Source: CAYPIE01 sp964410665 | GTDB lineage: Bacteria; Planctomycetota; Planctomycetia; Gemmatales; Gemmataceae | Length of the DNA: 22,194 nucleotides | Reading direction: 5' to 3' | Assembly: GCA_964410665.1 (NCBI GenBank) | Contig: CAYPIE010000094.1 | Coordinates: 1 to 22,194 of the forward strand | Shown: piece by piece, positions 1-6,490 of the stretch | How the letters are laid out: each line of letters begins with the position of its first letter | Numbering within the stretch: position 1 is the first letter of the stretch | Translations under genes and position numbers: made by a program | Notes under the pieces: model-generated | What the model saw: the letters and a program-made list of their open reading frames with translations, nothing else | What the model was told of the DNA's origin: nothing | Databases searched by the model: none

Positions 1-76
1 GATTCGCAACCTGGAATACCCTCCCGAACTGGTCGTTGCGATCGTATCGATCAAGTTGGCGATACTTTCGGGTCAT
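1..76 (-). CDS. Possible partial protein running off the left edge
   Basis: A minus-strand frame stays open from a stop near position 210 to the left edge. The first ATG in it is at 76 and reads MTRKYRQLDRYDRNDQFG and onward, about 25 residues before the window ends. A GGA-rich stretch lies roughly 9 bases upstream of that ATG, and an in-frame GTG further upstream is an alternative start. The composition (mixed charged and aromatic residues) looks protein-like, but I do not recognise the sequence and the visible part is too short to classify. If real, it is divergent from the DUF4380-like gene. It could equally be a chance open frame. Confidence 0.25.
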   Translation of the reverse strand, partial: MTRKYRQLDRYDRNDQFGRVFQVAN

Positions 77-320
77 GATGTCGATCCGTTTCCAGGCGGT
101 TTGTAGATTGCTGTAAGGGAAGACCACCGAGATCCCATTGAGGTTCGCGGTGATCGTTCGGTGCGAAGTTATTCGTTCTCTACTGCGTTCTATTGCTAGA
201 GACGGCTCAATTCACAAAGGGTTCAGGAAAAATGGCCGTTTTGTCCTCTTGCATCCTATCGAGGCCTCGGCGAACATGGCACGCCGAACCAATATTCGAG
301 GCGTCGGAGTGAGTCAACCC
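77..320. other. Left intergenic region, leader of the DUF4380-like gene
   Basis: No convincing gene or promoter is seen here. An in-frame ATG at 138 would lengthen the downstream protein by 61 residues, but that extension (Arg-rich, no signal-like segment) does not resemble the start of a mutarotase-like domain. A purine-rich GGAGTGAG at 306-313 precedes the preferred ATG at 321. Confidence 0.4.
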
Positions 321-1256
321 ATGGAAATCGTCGAATACAAAGGTTGGGCCCGGAACCTGCGCCTGGCCAACGACACGGTGGAGGTCATCATTACCCTCGA
401 CGTTGGGCCGCGGATCATTAGCTATCGGCGACTCGACGGTGTCAATGTCCTGAAAAACTACGATGCGATGATGGGTGGGGCCGCTGAGCCCGAATGGCAG
501 ATCCGTGGCGGATGCCGTTTCTGGCTCGGCCCAGAGGATCTTACCCGCACCTACTTTCCCGACAACCGGCCCGTCAGTCATCAACATCTGGCACCCGGGG
601 AAGTCCGCTGTACGCCGCCACCGGAGAGCGAATATGGGGTGCAGAAGGAGATGGAGGTGCGGCTAGCCCTGCATGGCTCTCGGGTGCAGATTGATCTGCG
701 CGTTACCAACATTGCCGCGGAGCCGACGGTGTTGGCCGCCTGGGGGCCCACGGTGATGGCCCCGGGTGGCATGGAGATCATTCCATTACCCCCCAAAGCC
801 CCCCATCCCGGCCATCCCAGTAACGCCCGCTCACCCGCCGATTATGCCCCGGACCAGACCATCGCTGTCTGGCCCTATTTTGACTTCACGGATCCACGCT
901 GGACCTTTGGCAGCCGCTACCTGTTTTTGCGACAAGATGCCAACCGCGGCCCGACCAAGCTTGGCTTTGCCCATCGCATGGGCTGGGTGGCTTACCTGAA
1001 TGCGGGTGAACTGTTTGTGCAACGCTTCGGCTACCAAGAAGGCGCGACGTACCCCGATCATGGTGTTAACTATGAAACGTTCTCGAATGAAGATATGTTA
1101 GAAATGGAGCCGATTAGCCCGGTTGTGAACTTACAGCCCGGGGAGTATAGCGATTTACGGATGAGTTGGGAACTGTTTGGCAATGTGCCGGCGGTCACGA
1201 GCGAGGCGGATGTGGATCGGGTGATTGTGCCCCTGGTGCAGGGGCAAGCCAAGTGA
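321..1256 (+). CDS. DUF4380-type, galactose-mutarotase-like protein
   Basis: A 311-residue soluble protein without signal peptide or membrane segment. It opens with a beta-rich stretch (GWARNLRLANDTVEVIITLDVGPRI is the diagnostic part) and continues with GGCRFWLGPEDL, an all-beta middle region and NLQPGEYSDLRMSWELF near the end. This pattern matches DUF4380-family proteins, which share the galactose-mutarotase / aldose-1-epimerase supersandwich fold. A carbohydrate-binding or sugar-epimerising role is the usual inference for the fold, but the substrate is unknown. I chose ATG 321 because GGAGTGAG sits 7 bases upstream and the family's first strand begins just after it; an in-frame ATG at 138 adds an unlikely N-terminus. 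The gene stops 10 bases from the convergent lipoprotein gene, so no separate terminator fits between them. Confidence 0.72.
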   Translation: MEIVEYKGWARNLRLANDTVEVIITLDVGPRIISYRRLDGVNVLKNYDAMMGGAAEPEWQIRGGCRFWLGPEDLTRTYFPDNRPVSHQHLAPGEVRCTPPPESEYGVQKEMEVRLALHGSRVQIDLRVTNIAAEPTVLAAWGPTVMAPGGMEIIPLPPKAPHPGHPSNARSPADYAPDQTIAVWPYFDFTDPRWTFGSRYLFLRQDANRGPTKLGFAHRMGWVAYLNAGELFVQRFGYQEGATYPDHGVNYETFSNEDMLEMEPISPVVNLQPGEYSDLRMSWELFGNVPAVTSEADVDRVIVPLVQGQAK

Positions 1257-1266
1257 GCGGTGGTGG

Positions 1267-1710
1267 TTAGCGGGTCGTCAGCTCAATCGGGATGGACTGC
1301 GGGCCCGGCTGAACTTGTTTGCGGATGGGCGTGGTGGTGAGCTGGGTGTACTTCCGAGCATAGCGAATCCGTCCGCCCGCACTATCGCTGGCGGCCATGA
1401 GGTCAAGCACTCGGACCCGGTGCTCGCCCACCACCACGCCCTCGAGCTCTCCATCCGACTCGGGCGTGGAGTACCGCAACTGGTAGCGACCCTGGGCATC
1501 GGTGCGGCCTCGTGAGGACGGGCCCTCGGTGCCATCCAAAGAATTGGGGTGAAACTCCACCACCGCCTGGGGCAAGGGGGTGCCATCCACCGTCACCACC
1601 CCTTCGACCTGGGCAATCTCATACGGTGGTGCGCTACATCCCGTGACCCAGACGACGCAGGCCAGGACCAGCAAGAAACACCCCTTCGCGGGCTGTGCTC
1701 GGAACTCCAC
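1267..1710 (-). CDS. Small lipoprotein with carboxypeptidase-regulatory-like domain
   Basis: A 147-residue predicted lipoprotein. A short charged N-terminus, a hydrophobic stretch at about residues 11-22 and a lipobox VTGC with Cys25 predict cleavage and lipidation. After it comes one beta-sandwich domain containing VEGVVTVDGTPLPQAVVEF and TDAQGRYQLRY, typical of carboxypeptidase-regulatory-like / transthyretin-like domains. Planctomycetes carry many such small lipoproteins beside DUF1559 genes; their function is not established. The start is GTG at 1710: AAGGAG lies 6 bases upstream and overlaps the stop codon of the DUF1559 gene, so the two are very likely one operon with coupled translation. 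The location is probably an outer or inner membrane face; the sequence does not decide which. Confidence 0.75.
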   Translation of the reverse strand: MEFRAQPAKGCFLLVLACVVWVTGCSAPPYEIAQVEGVVTVDGTPLPQAVVEFHPNSLDGTEGPSSRGRTDAQGRYQLRYSTPESDGELEGVVVGEHRVRVLDLMAASDSAGGRIRYARKYTQLTTTPIRKQVQPGPQSIPIELTTR

Positions 1711-1720
1711 GCTTCGCTCC

Positions 1721-2911
1721 TTAATCCAGGTCCACCACGATATCGCCCGCAGCCCGGGTTGAGAGCTGTTGCAGAGTTAGGATGGAGATTGAGTCGCGAA
1801 CAAAGCGGACTGAACCATCACTCAGGCAGAAGTTGACCCCGCCGGTGTGGCCACTGCCCCAAGTCTGAAAACGCAGATCCTGCTCATCAAAGTTGGCGTT
1901 GCTCGAAGGCACCTTGTAGTTGAGCTGTCCGGCGGAGGAACAGAACAGGTGTGCGGAGCCCTTGATGCCCCCCGACCAGGCCCAAGCGGACAGCTGGTGC
2001 ATTTTGTAGCCGCTGTTGCGGCTGGTCCACTGATCAAACTTGGGGTCAAGGTGGTGTTTCTCGCCGAGCATCAGAGTGTTACTGGTGCCGTCGCGGATAC
2101 CATTGATCCGGACCGGCGGCAGGTTGGCATGCGGGGCGTTGACCGTGGAGATCGACGACCCGGCCACGCCCGGGGTGAGTGCGGCATCGGGACCGGTCAT
2201 AAACAAGATGCCATTCGGGTTGACCGGATAGATGGTGTTCTTGAGGAAGTAGCTGCCGGTGCCATAGTTGCCGGCGTAGCTGGTGCCCGCGAACCAGCCG
2301 GGGGTGAAGTTACTCGTCGAGTTGCCGCCGACGTTAAAGCCGGGGGGCGGCCCATTGGGCGAGCGGAACAGCTGAAACGGATTGGGCTCAATGGTATCGC
2401 TGGGGCAAAGAAACGAGCGGATGACCGTGGCCGAACGTGCGGTCTGCGGATCGTTGCTGGTATTGGTCGAGGGGTTGTTGAAGTCCCATTGGCTGTACAG
2501 GGCATTCTGCTCCATGTACGGGAGCAGCTCGATCAAGAAGGTGCGACGGGTCTGTTGACCCCCGGGCATCAGTTCCTGACCCAGCGGAAAGGCGCTATTG
2601 GTGCTCTCATAGTTGTGCATTGCCAGGCCAAGTTGCTTGAGGTTGTTTGAACATTGCAACCGGGCCGCGGCCTCACGGACCTTCTGGACCGCGGGCAGCA
2701 ACAATCCAATCAAGATCGCAATGATGGCGATCACCACCAGCAATTCGATCAGGGTAAAACCCGCAGCGCGATTCCCCGGCCTACCTACTGGCCCACAAAC
2801 GGCTTGGCGGTCCACTCCAACTCCAGGCACGATGCATCCCTCTTTGAAGTCCGTGGCTGATGGCCTGTCCATCGCATCCCATGAACCAGGGGTATTGTTG
2901 CAAGCTTCCAT
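1721..2911 (-). CDS. DUF1559 family prepilin-type protein (H-X9-DG)
   Basis: A 396-residue protein of the DUF1559 family, greatly expanded in planctomycetes. A type IV prepilin cleavage/methylation motif, GFTLIELLVVIAIIAILIG, starts at Gly51 with the conserved Glu at position 5 of the mature form (Glu56). The hydrophobic helix leads into AVQKVREAAARLQCSNNLKQLGLAMHNYES, the family's helical signature. Near the C-terminus, HTGGVNFCLSDG fits the H-X9-DG motif. It is presumably processed by a prepilin peptidase and assembled or anchored at the cell surface; the role is unknown, as for the family. The start is uncertain: ATG 2911 gives an unusually long 50-residue leader, ATG 2872 is shorter, and GTG 2830 (behind AAAGAGG) gives 23 residues, more usual for a prepilin leader. 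It is co-transcribed with the downstream lipoprotein. Confidence 0.88.
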   Translation of the reverse strand: MEACNNTPGSWDAMDRPSATDFKEGCIVPGVGVDRQAVCGPVGRPGNRAAGFTLIELLVVIAIIAILIGLLLPAVQKVREAAARLQCSNNLKQLGLAMHNYESTNSAFPLGQELMPGGQQTRRTFLIELLPYMEQNALYSQWDFNNPSTNTSNDPQTARSATVIRSFLCPSDTIEPNPFQLFRSPNGPPPGFNVGGNSTSNFTPGWFAGTSYAGNYGTGSYFLKNTIYPVNPNGILFMTGPDAALTPGVAGSSISTVNAPHANLPPVRINGIRDGTSNTLMLGEKHHLDPKFDQWTSRNSGYKMHQLSAWAWSGGIKGSAHLFCSSAGQLNYKVPSSNANFDEQDLRFQTWGSGHTGGVNFCLSDGSVRFVRDSISILTLQQLSTRAAGDIVVDLD

Positions 2912-2942
2912 ACGATTGCAAGGGAGCAGTCGATGGACGCAT

Positions 2943-2971
2943 TAAGATTCACTAAAACTTCATGAATCTTA
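2943..2971 (-). promoter_or_regulatory. Inverted repeat upstream of the DUF1559 gene
   Basis: Two perfect 9-base arms, TAAGATTCA (2943-2951) and TGAATCTTA (2963-2971), are separated by 11 bases. The repeat lies 32-60 bases upstream of the longest possible start of the DUF1559 gene. It is AT-rich and has no T-run, so an operator or a leader hairpin is more likely than a terminator. No regulator can be assigned. Confidence 0.45.
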
Positions 2972-3125
2972 CGAATTCATCGAGGCTGTTGACTATAGCG
3001 ATGTGGCGATCCCGTGAACGCTCGGACTCTTCCTGCACCTGAGAGCTGTGCTCGCCGGTGCGCGGCAGCCACACTTCAGTTGGTCTGAGGCAATGCTACC
3101 CCGAGCAAGAGGACCTTGAATCTGC

Positions 3126-3368
3126 TCAGGAGGATGAGGCAAGGGATCTGGATCCATCCTGCATCACACGAGGTGCCCCGAGTGTGGCGAGTGGAATCCG
3201 CCGGGTATCTTCAGGAGAGGAGGGCTCGGTCGCCGAACGACAGGAGCCACAGCCGCGGCCGCAGCCACGGACTTGCCGCGCAGAAAACCAAGTACGCCAA
3301 GTCGCAGCCAACACATAGGCAAGTGCGGCGCTGATCGCCATCCAAGTGAGGACCGTTTGCTCGCTCAT
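3126..3368 (-). CDS. FeoB-associated Cys-rich small membrane protein
   Basis: An 80-residue protein whose ATG overlaps the feoB stop codon in an ATGA arrangement, so its translation is very likely coupled to feoB. A single hydrophobic segment at about residues 7-28 is followed by the cluster GCGRGCGSC (Cys36, Cys40, Cys43). This is the layout of the FeoB-associated Cys-rich membrane protein family: one short helix, then a Gly/Cys-rich tail. The family is thought to support FeoB iron transport, perhaps by metal handling; the mechanism is not settled. The tail after the Cys cluster (about 37 residues, Ser/Arg/Pro-rich) is longer than in most members and may be disordered. A longer frame extends upstream inside feoB, but the ATGA overlap marks this start. 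Confidence 0.72.
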   Translation of the reverse strand: MSEQTVLTWMAISAALAYVLAATWRTWFSARQVRGCGRGCGSCRSATEPSSPEDTRRIPLATLGAPRVMQDGSRSLASSS

Positions 3369-5611
3369 GGGTTCAAGTCCACGATCAGCCGGCCGATCTG
3401 AAACACTGCTAACGCGGCGACGTAGGCTAGCACGGTCATGTAAGTAAAAGTAAAAAGCGGCCAGCTCCAGGACTTGGTCTCGCGACGAATCACCGCCAAG
3501 GTCGAGACACACTGACAGCACAGCGCGAAGAACACCATCAAAGATACCGCGGTGGGCACCCGGTACGCTCCGAACAGCGGATGGGCCGCCCAGTTGGTAC
3601 GGAGGGCTTGTTTCAGGGCTGAGCCCTCGGGGTCTTGCGGATCCTCGACCGCTCCCGGATCGACATCTCCTTGATTGTAAATAATGCCGAGTGTGCCCAC
3701 GACCACTTCACGGGCAGGAAAACTGGCCAGTGCGGCCATGCCAATCTTCCAGTCCCACCCCAACGGGGCAAACACCGGTTCCAGGGCCTGGCCGGCTTGA
3801 CCCAGCCAGCTTTGTCGTCGCCATGCTCCCTGAAGCTCGGCCCGATGGGCTTGCGCAGCCAGCCGTTTGGCCGTCAAGGCTTGGCGCGTCGCAGCATCAT
3901 CCTGGGGGACAGTCTCGAGTCGCTCGGACAGGGCATCGATCTGTTCGCTCTGCTGCTGGCTCATCGCCGCGTACGAACGGCCATTCGGTGCGGTGGTCGG
4001 AAAGTACAGTAATGCCCACACCAACACCATCGAAGCCAGGATCAGGGTCCCCGCCCGGCTGACAAACGCACCCCCCGCATCCAGCATCCGTCGCGCTACG
4101 GAGCGAAGCGTCGGCCAGCGAAACGCTGGCATTTCCATGACAAACACCGGCGTCGAGCCACGCAGAAGGGTGCGCTTCAACAGCAGGGCGACCAGAGGGG
4201 CCGTCACCAAGCCCACGCAATACATGCCGAACAGTACCAGCCCCGGCAGCCACCAAGGTTCACTCAAAAACGCCGCGATCAACAGCAGATACACCGGAAG
4301 CCGTGCCGAGCAACTCATGAGCGGTGCGACCAGAATGGTGGCGAGGCGATCACGCCGGTTTTCGATCACCCGCGTGGCCATGACCCCAGGGACAGCACAG
4401 GCCACCGAGGACAGCAGTGGAATAAACGATTTGCCGTTGAGCCCACAACGGGCCATGATGCGGTCCATCAGGAACGCGGCCCGGGCCATATAGCCACAGT
4501 CCTCGAGAATGGCGATCAGACCAAAAAGCAGCATGATCTGGGGTAAAAAGATCAGCACGCCGCCGACACCATTGAGCACCCCATCGACGATCAGCGAGCG
4601 AAACGGCCCTGGGTTCATGGCCGACTCAACCTGGGAGGCCAGCCAGTCCTTGCCGGCGTCGATAGCGTCCATCAACGGGCCGGCCCAGGTGAAGATGGTC
4701 TGAAACACCAGGAACATCACGCCCAGGAAGATGGCCGTGCCCCAGATGCGGTGGATCAGGACCCGGTCGAGCCAGGCCTGGCGGGTGTCGGAGGGCTGCT
4801 CGGGCCGCTGTACGCAGTCGGCCAGCACCTGCCGGATCCAGCCAAAGCGGGTACGTGCCTCCACGGCGGGGACAGCACAGCCGGCCTCGGCCAGCTGTTG
4901 CCGGGTTTGCTCAATCTGACTGCGAACATTGACGCCATACTTCTGGGTGAGCCGTTCCTCGGTATAACCGCCCACGTCGAGGACCAAGCGTCGAGCCAGA
5001 AAGGCTTCCAAGTCTCCAGGAAGGTGTTCGCGGAGCGACTCCACCGCTTGAGCAAATGCCTCCGGAAACAACGGTGGTTGGGGGAGGACCGGTGGGTCGA
5101 CCGCTTTCAGGATGGTTTCGCGCAGCCGATCGAGTCCCTGGCCACGTTGTGGTTGGATGGGTACCACCGGAATGCCCAGGCGTTGCTCGAGCTTCGCAAG
5201 GTCAAGCTGCACGCCCTGCTGCTCAGCCAGGTCGAGCATGGTGATGGCGAGGATCACCGGGATCCCCAACTCGAGCAGCTGCGAAGTCAGATACAGATGC
5301 CGCTCCAGGTTGGTGGCATCGACGATGGAGACAATGGCGTCGGGCCGTGCTTCGCCGGGTTGGTGGCCGAGAAGAAGATCCACCGCGACCATCTCATCCA
5401 GGCTACGCGCGGCCAGGGAGTAGGTGCCCGGGAGGTCGATTAACTCGATGGGGACCTCGCCCAGGAAGGTCCGCCCCTTTTTCATCTCGACGGTGACACC
5501 GGGATAATTGCCGACCTTCTGGCGCAGGCCGGACAGTGCGTTGAACAGGGTGGACTTGCCGGTGTTGGGGTTGCCGACGAGGGCCACCGTGAGGGTACGG
5601 GTGGTTGGCAT
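3365..5611 (-). CDS. feoB: Ferrous iron transport protein B
   Basis: A 748-residue FeoB, close to the usual length. The N-terminal G domain shows G1 GNPNTGKS (residues 13-20), Thr40 in switch I, and G3 DLPG (59-62). At the G4 position, where FeoB normally has NxxD, it reads TMLD (124-127). A helical linker leads to the membrane part with the conserved Gate/core features SFIPLLSSVACAVPGVMATR and MSCSARLPVY, and later ASFPAREVVVGTLG. A charged insert, rich in Gln, Glu and Ala, lies between the two Gate halves. FeoB imports Fe2+ across the inner membrane. It sits in an operon with two upstream feoA genes and, downstream, the overlapping Cys-rich protein gene. ATG 5611 places the P-loop where it belongs, 13 residues in. 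Confidence 0.97.
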   Translation of the reverse strand: MPTTRTLTVALVGNPNTGKSTLFNALSGLRQKVGNYPGVTVEMKKGRTFLGEVPIELIDLPGTYSLAARSLDEMVAVDLLLGHQPGEARPDAIVSIVDATNLERHLYLTSQLLELGIPVILAITMLDLAEQQGVQLDLAKLEQRLGIPVVPIQPQRGQGLDRLRETILKAVDPPVLPQPPLFPEAFAQAVESLREHLPGDLEAFLARRLVLDVGGYTEERLTQKYGVNVRSQIEQTRQQLAEAGCAVPAVEARTRFGWIRQVLADCVQRPEQPSDTRQAWLDRVLIHRIWGTAIFLGVMFLVFQTIFTWAGPLMDAIDAGKDWLASQVESAMNPGPFRSLIVDGVLNGVGGVLIFLPQIMLLFGLIAILEDCGYMARAAFLMDRIMARCGLNGKSFIPLLSSVACAVPGVMATRVIENRRDRLATILVAPLMSCSARLPVYLLLIAAFLSEPWWLPGLVLFGMYCVGLVTAPLVALLLKRTLLRGSTPVFVMEMPAFRWPTLRSVARRMLDAGGAFVSRAGTLILASMVLVWALLYFPTTAPNGRSYAAMSQQQSEQIDALSERLETVPQDDAATRQALTAKRLAAQAHRAELQGAWRRQSWLGQAGQALEPVFAPLGWDWKIGMAALASFPAREVVVGTLGIIYNQGDVDPGAVEDPQDPEGSALKQALRTNWAAHPLFGAYRVPTAVSLMVFFALCCQCVSTLAVIRRETKSWSWPLFTFTYMTVLAYVAALAVFQIGRLIVDLNP

Positions 5612-5641
5612 GCTTGGCAGGACCGGGGTGCGAATAAAGGG

Positions 5642-5875
5642 TTAGGAGGCAGGGGCCGGGCTCACCTGGATGGCGGCGGCTTCGCGCTTGCGTAGGCTCA
5701 GACGGGTCGAACCGTGGGCGAGCTCCAGGGGATCGCCCAATGGGGCCAGGGTGAGCACGGTCACCTGCTCGCCCTCGAACAGGCCGAATTCCAGTAGTCG
5801 TTGCACCAAGGCTGGGTCGCCCTCGAGGCCCAGGATGGTCGCCGACTGCCCGGGAGGCACTTGGTCGAGGGTCAT
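5642..5875 (-). CDS. feoA: FeoA domain protein, second copy
   Basis: A 77-residue SH3-like FeoA protein. The pattern PGQSATILGLEGDPALVQRL, then LEFGLFEGEQVTVL and a final strand around STRLSLRKREAAAIQV, is the standard FeoA fold: a small beta-barrel that binds or regulates FeoB's cytosolic domain. Its ATG follows the stop of the upstream feoA by 3 bases, and feoB starts 30 bases after it, so the three genes form one transcript. The two FeoA copies differ clearly in sequence, so this is not a recent duplication. Confidence 0.92.
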   Translation of the reverse strand: MTLDQVPPGQSATILGLEGDPALVQRLLEFGLFEGEQVTVLTLAPLGDPLELAHGSTRLSLRKREAAAIQVSPAPAS

Positions 5876-5878
5876 GAT

Positions 5879-6121
5879 TCAGGCCACCAACCGGACTAAA
5901 ATCTGGCTGGAGGCATCGCCACGCAGGCAGAGCTGGCAACCGGCGACCTGCAACAGACACGGGGACCCGCTGCGGAGCATCCGCAGCCGACAGCCTCGCC
6001 GCAAGCCCAACTCGGCCATGCGGCTGACCCAGGCGGGCTCGCCGGTGACCTCGGCCACATCGGCTTCCTCACCCGGACGCAGCAGATCCAGCGGGATCAT
6101 AGTATCGGTCAACATGCTCAT
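5879..6121 (-). CDS. feoA: FeoA domain protein, first gene of the feo operon
   Basis: An 80-residue FeoA protein. LLRPGEEADVAEVTGEPAWVSRMAELGLRRGCRLRML shows the FeoA core, with the typical short linker before ELGLRRG, and the last strand is RGDASSQILVRLVA. It carries three Cys (LRSGSPCLLQVAGCQLCLRG), which the second copy lacks; whether they bind metal is unknown. It is the first gene behind the feo promoter and the Fur-box-like palindrome. A second Met at position 3 (MSMLTD) is an alternative start. The role is presumably to modulate FeoB, as for the family. Confidence 0.92.
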   Translation of the reverse strand: MSMLTDTMIPLDLLRPGEEADVAEVTGEPAWVSRMAELGLRRGCRLRMLRSGSPCLLQVAGCQLCLRGDASSQILVRLVA

Positions 6122-6160
6122 ATGGTTTGAACCTAGTGCAGCGCACTCAGCCGCCGTTGC

Positions 6161-6181
6161 AATTGAGATCCAATCTCATTT
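6161..6181 (-). promoter_or_regulatory. Fur-box-like operator of the feo operon
   Basis: The core TGAGAT-CCA-ATCTCA (6164-6178) is a perfect 6-3-6 palindrome, flanked by A/T pairs. Read on the minus strand, TGAGATTGGATCTCA matches 11 of 14 fixed positions of the Fur-box variant TGAGAATnATTCTCA. It lies directly downstream of a candidate -10 element and about 43 bases upstream of the first feoA start, so it would cover the transcription start. Binding of Fur with Fe2+ here would repress iron uptake when iron is sufficient. This is inferred from sequence and context only. Confidence 0.65.
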
Positions 6182-6182
6182 A

Positions 6183-6210
6183 GTTTTACAGGCTCGCTGG
6201 CGAATGTCAA
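6183..6210 (-). promoter_or_regulatory. Sigma-70-type promoter of the feo operon
   Basis: On the minus strand there is a perfect -35 TTGACA (6205-6210), a 16-base spacer and a -10 TAAAAC (6183-6188; 4 of 6 consensus bases). The predicted start of transcription falls within the Fur-box-like palindrome. Confidence 0.55.
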
Positions 6211-6490
6211 GCGGGTCGCCGCGGCGCAATGCACCCTGCGTCTGCTGCGCTGCCGACCAAGCGGCTTTCGAGGCCGACTGAGCCCGGGTTGTTTTTGTGC
6301 CTCAGTCCGCGTATGAAGGGACCCCTTGTCCAGACAGTCGGACTCGCAACTGTCTGGTGGAATAGAACATCCGTCGATCCCGCCGGAATCACCGCTGTCA
6401 AGGACGATAGCGGCGTCGGCATGCGGTGCGGTAAGCCAGGGACGGCTTGCCCCCGCAGCGCGGTTCGACTGTACGCCACGGGAAGCAAGG
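6211..6490. other. Rest of the intergenic region between feo and the peptidase gene
   Basis: No gene is supported here, although frames stay open because of the high G+C content. The one structured element is a hairpin: CCAGACAGT (6330-6338) and ACTGTCTGG (6349-6357) with a 10-base loop. It has no T-run and lies about 134 bases before the peptidase gene, so it could be a leader structure or an operator. I see no clear promoter for the plus-strand gene. Confidence 0.4.

Noticed and set aside
1847..2650. Plus-strand open frame (267 codons) opposite the DUF1559 gene
   Set aside because: The minus-strand product carries the prepilin motif and H-X9-DG; the plus-strand product is low-complexity Gly/Ala/Val with no family match.
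3058..3318. Small plus-strand frames opposite the FeoB-associated gene
   Set aside because: They are antisense to the coupled Cys-rich gene and charged, low-complexity in composition.
6326..6490. Upstream extension of the peptidase gene
   Set aside because: It would hide a clean signal peptide, includes the intergenic hairpin and has no ribosome site; ATG 6491 is better supported.
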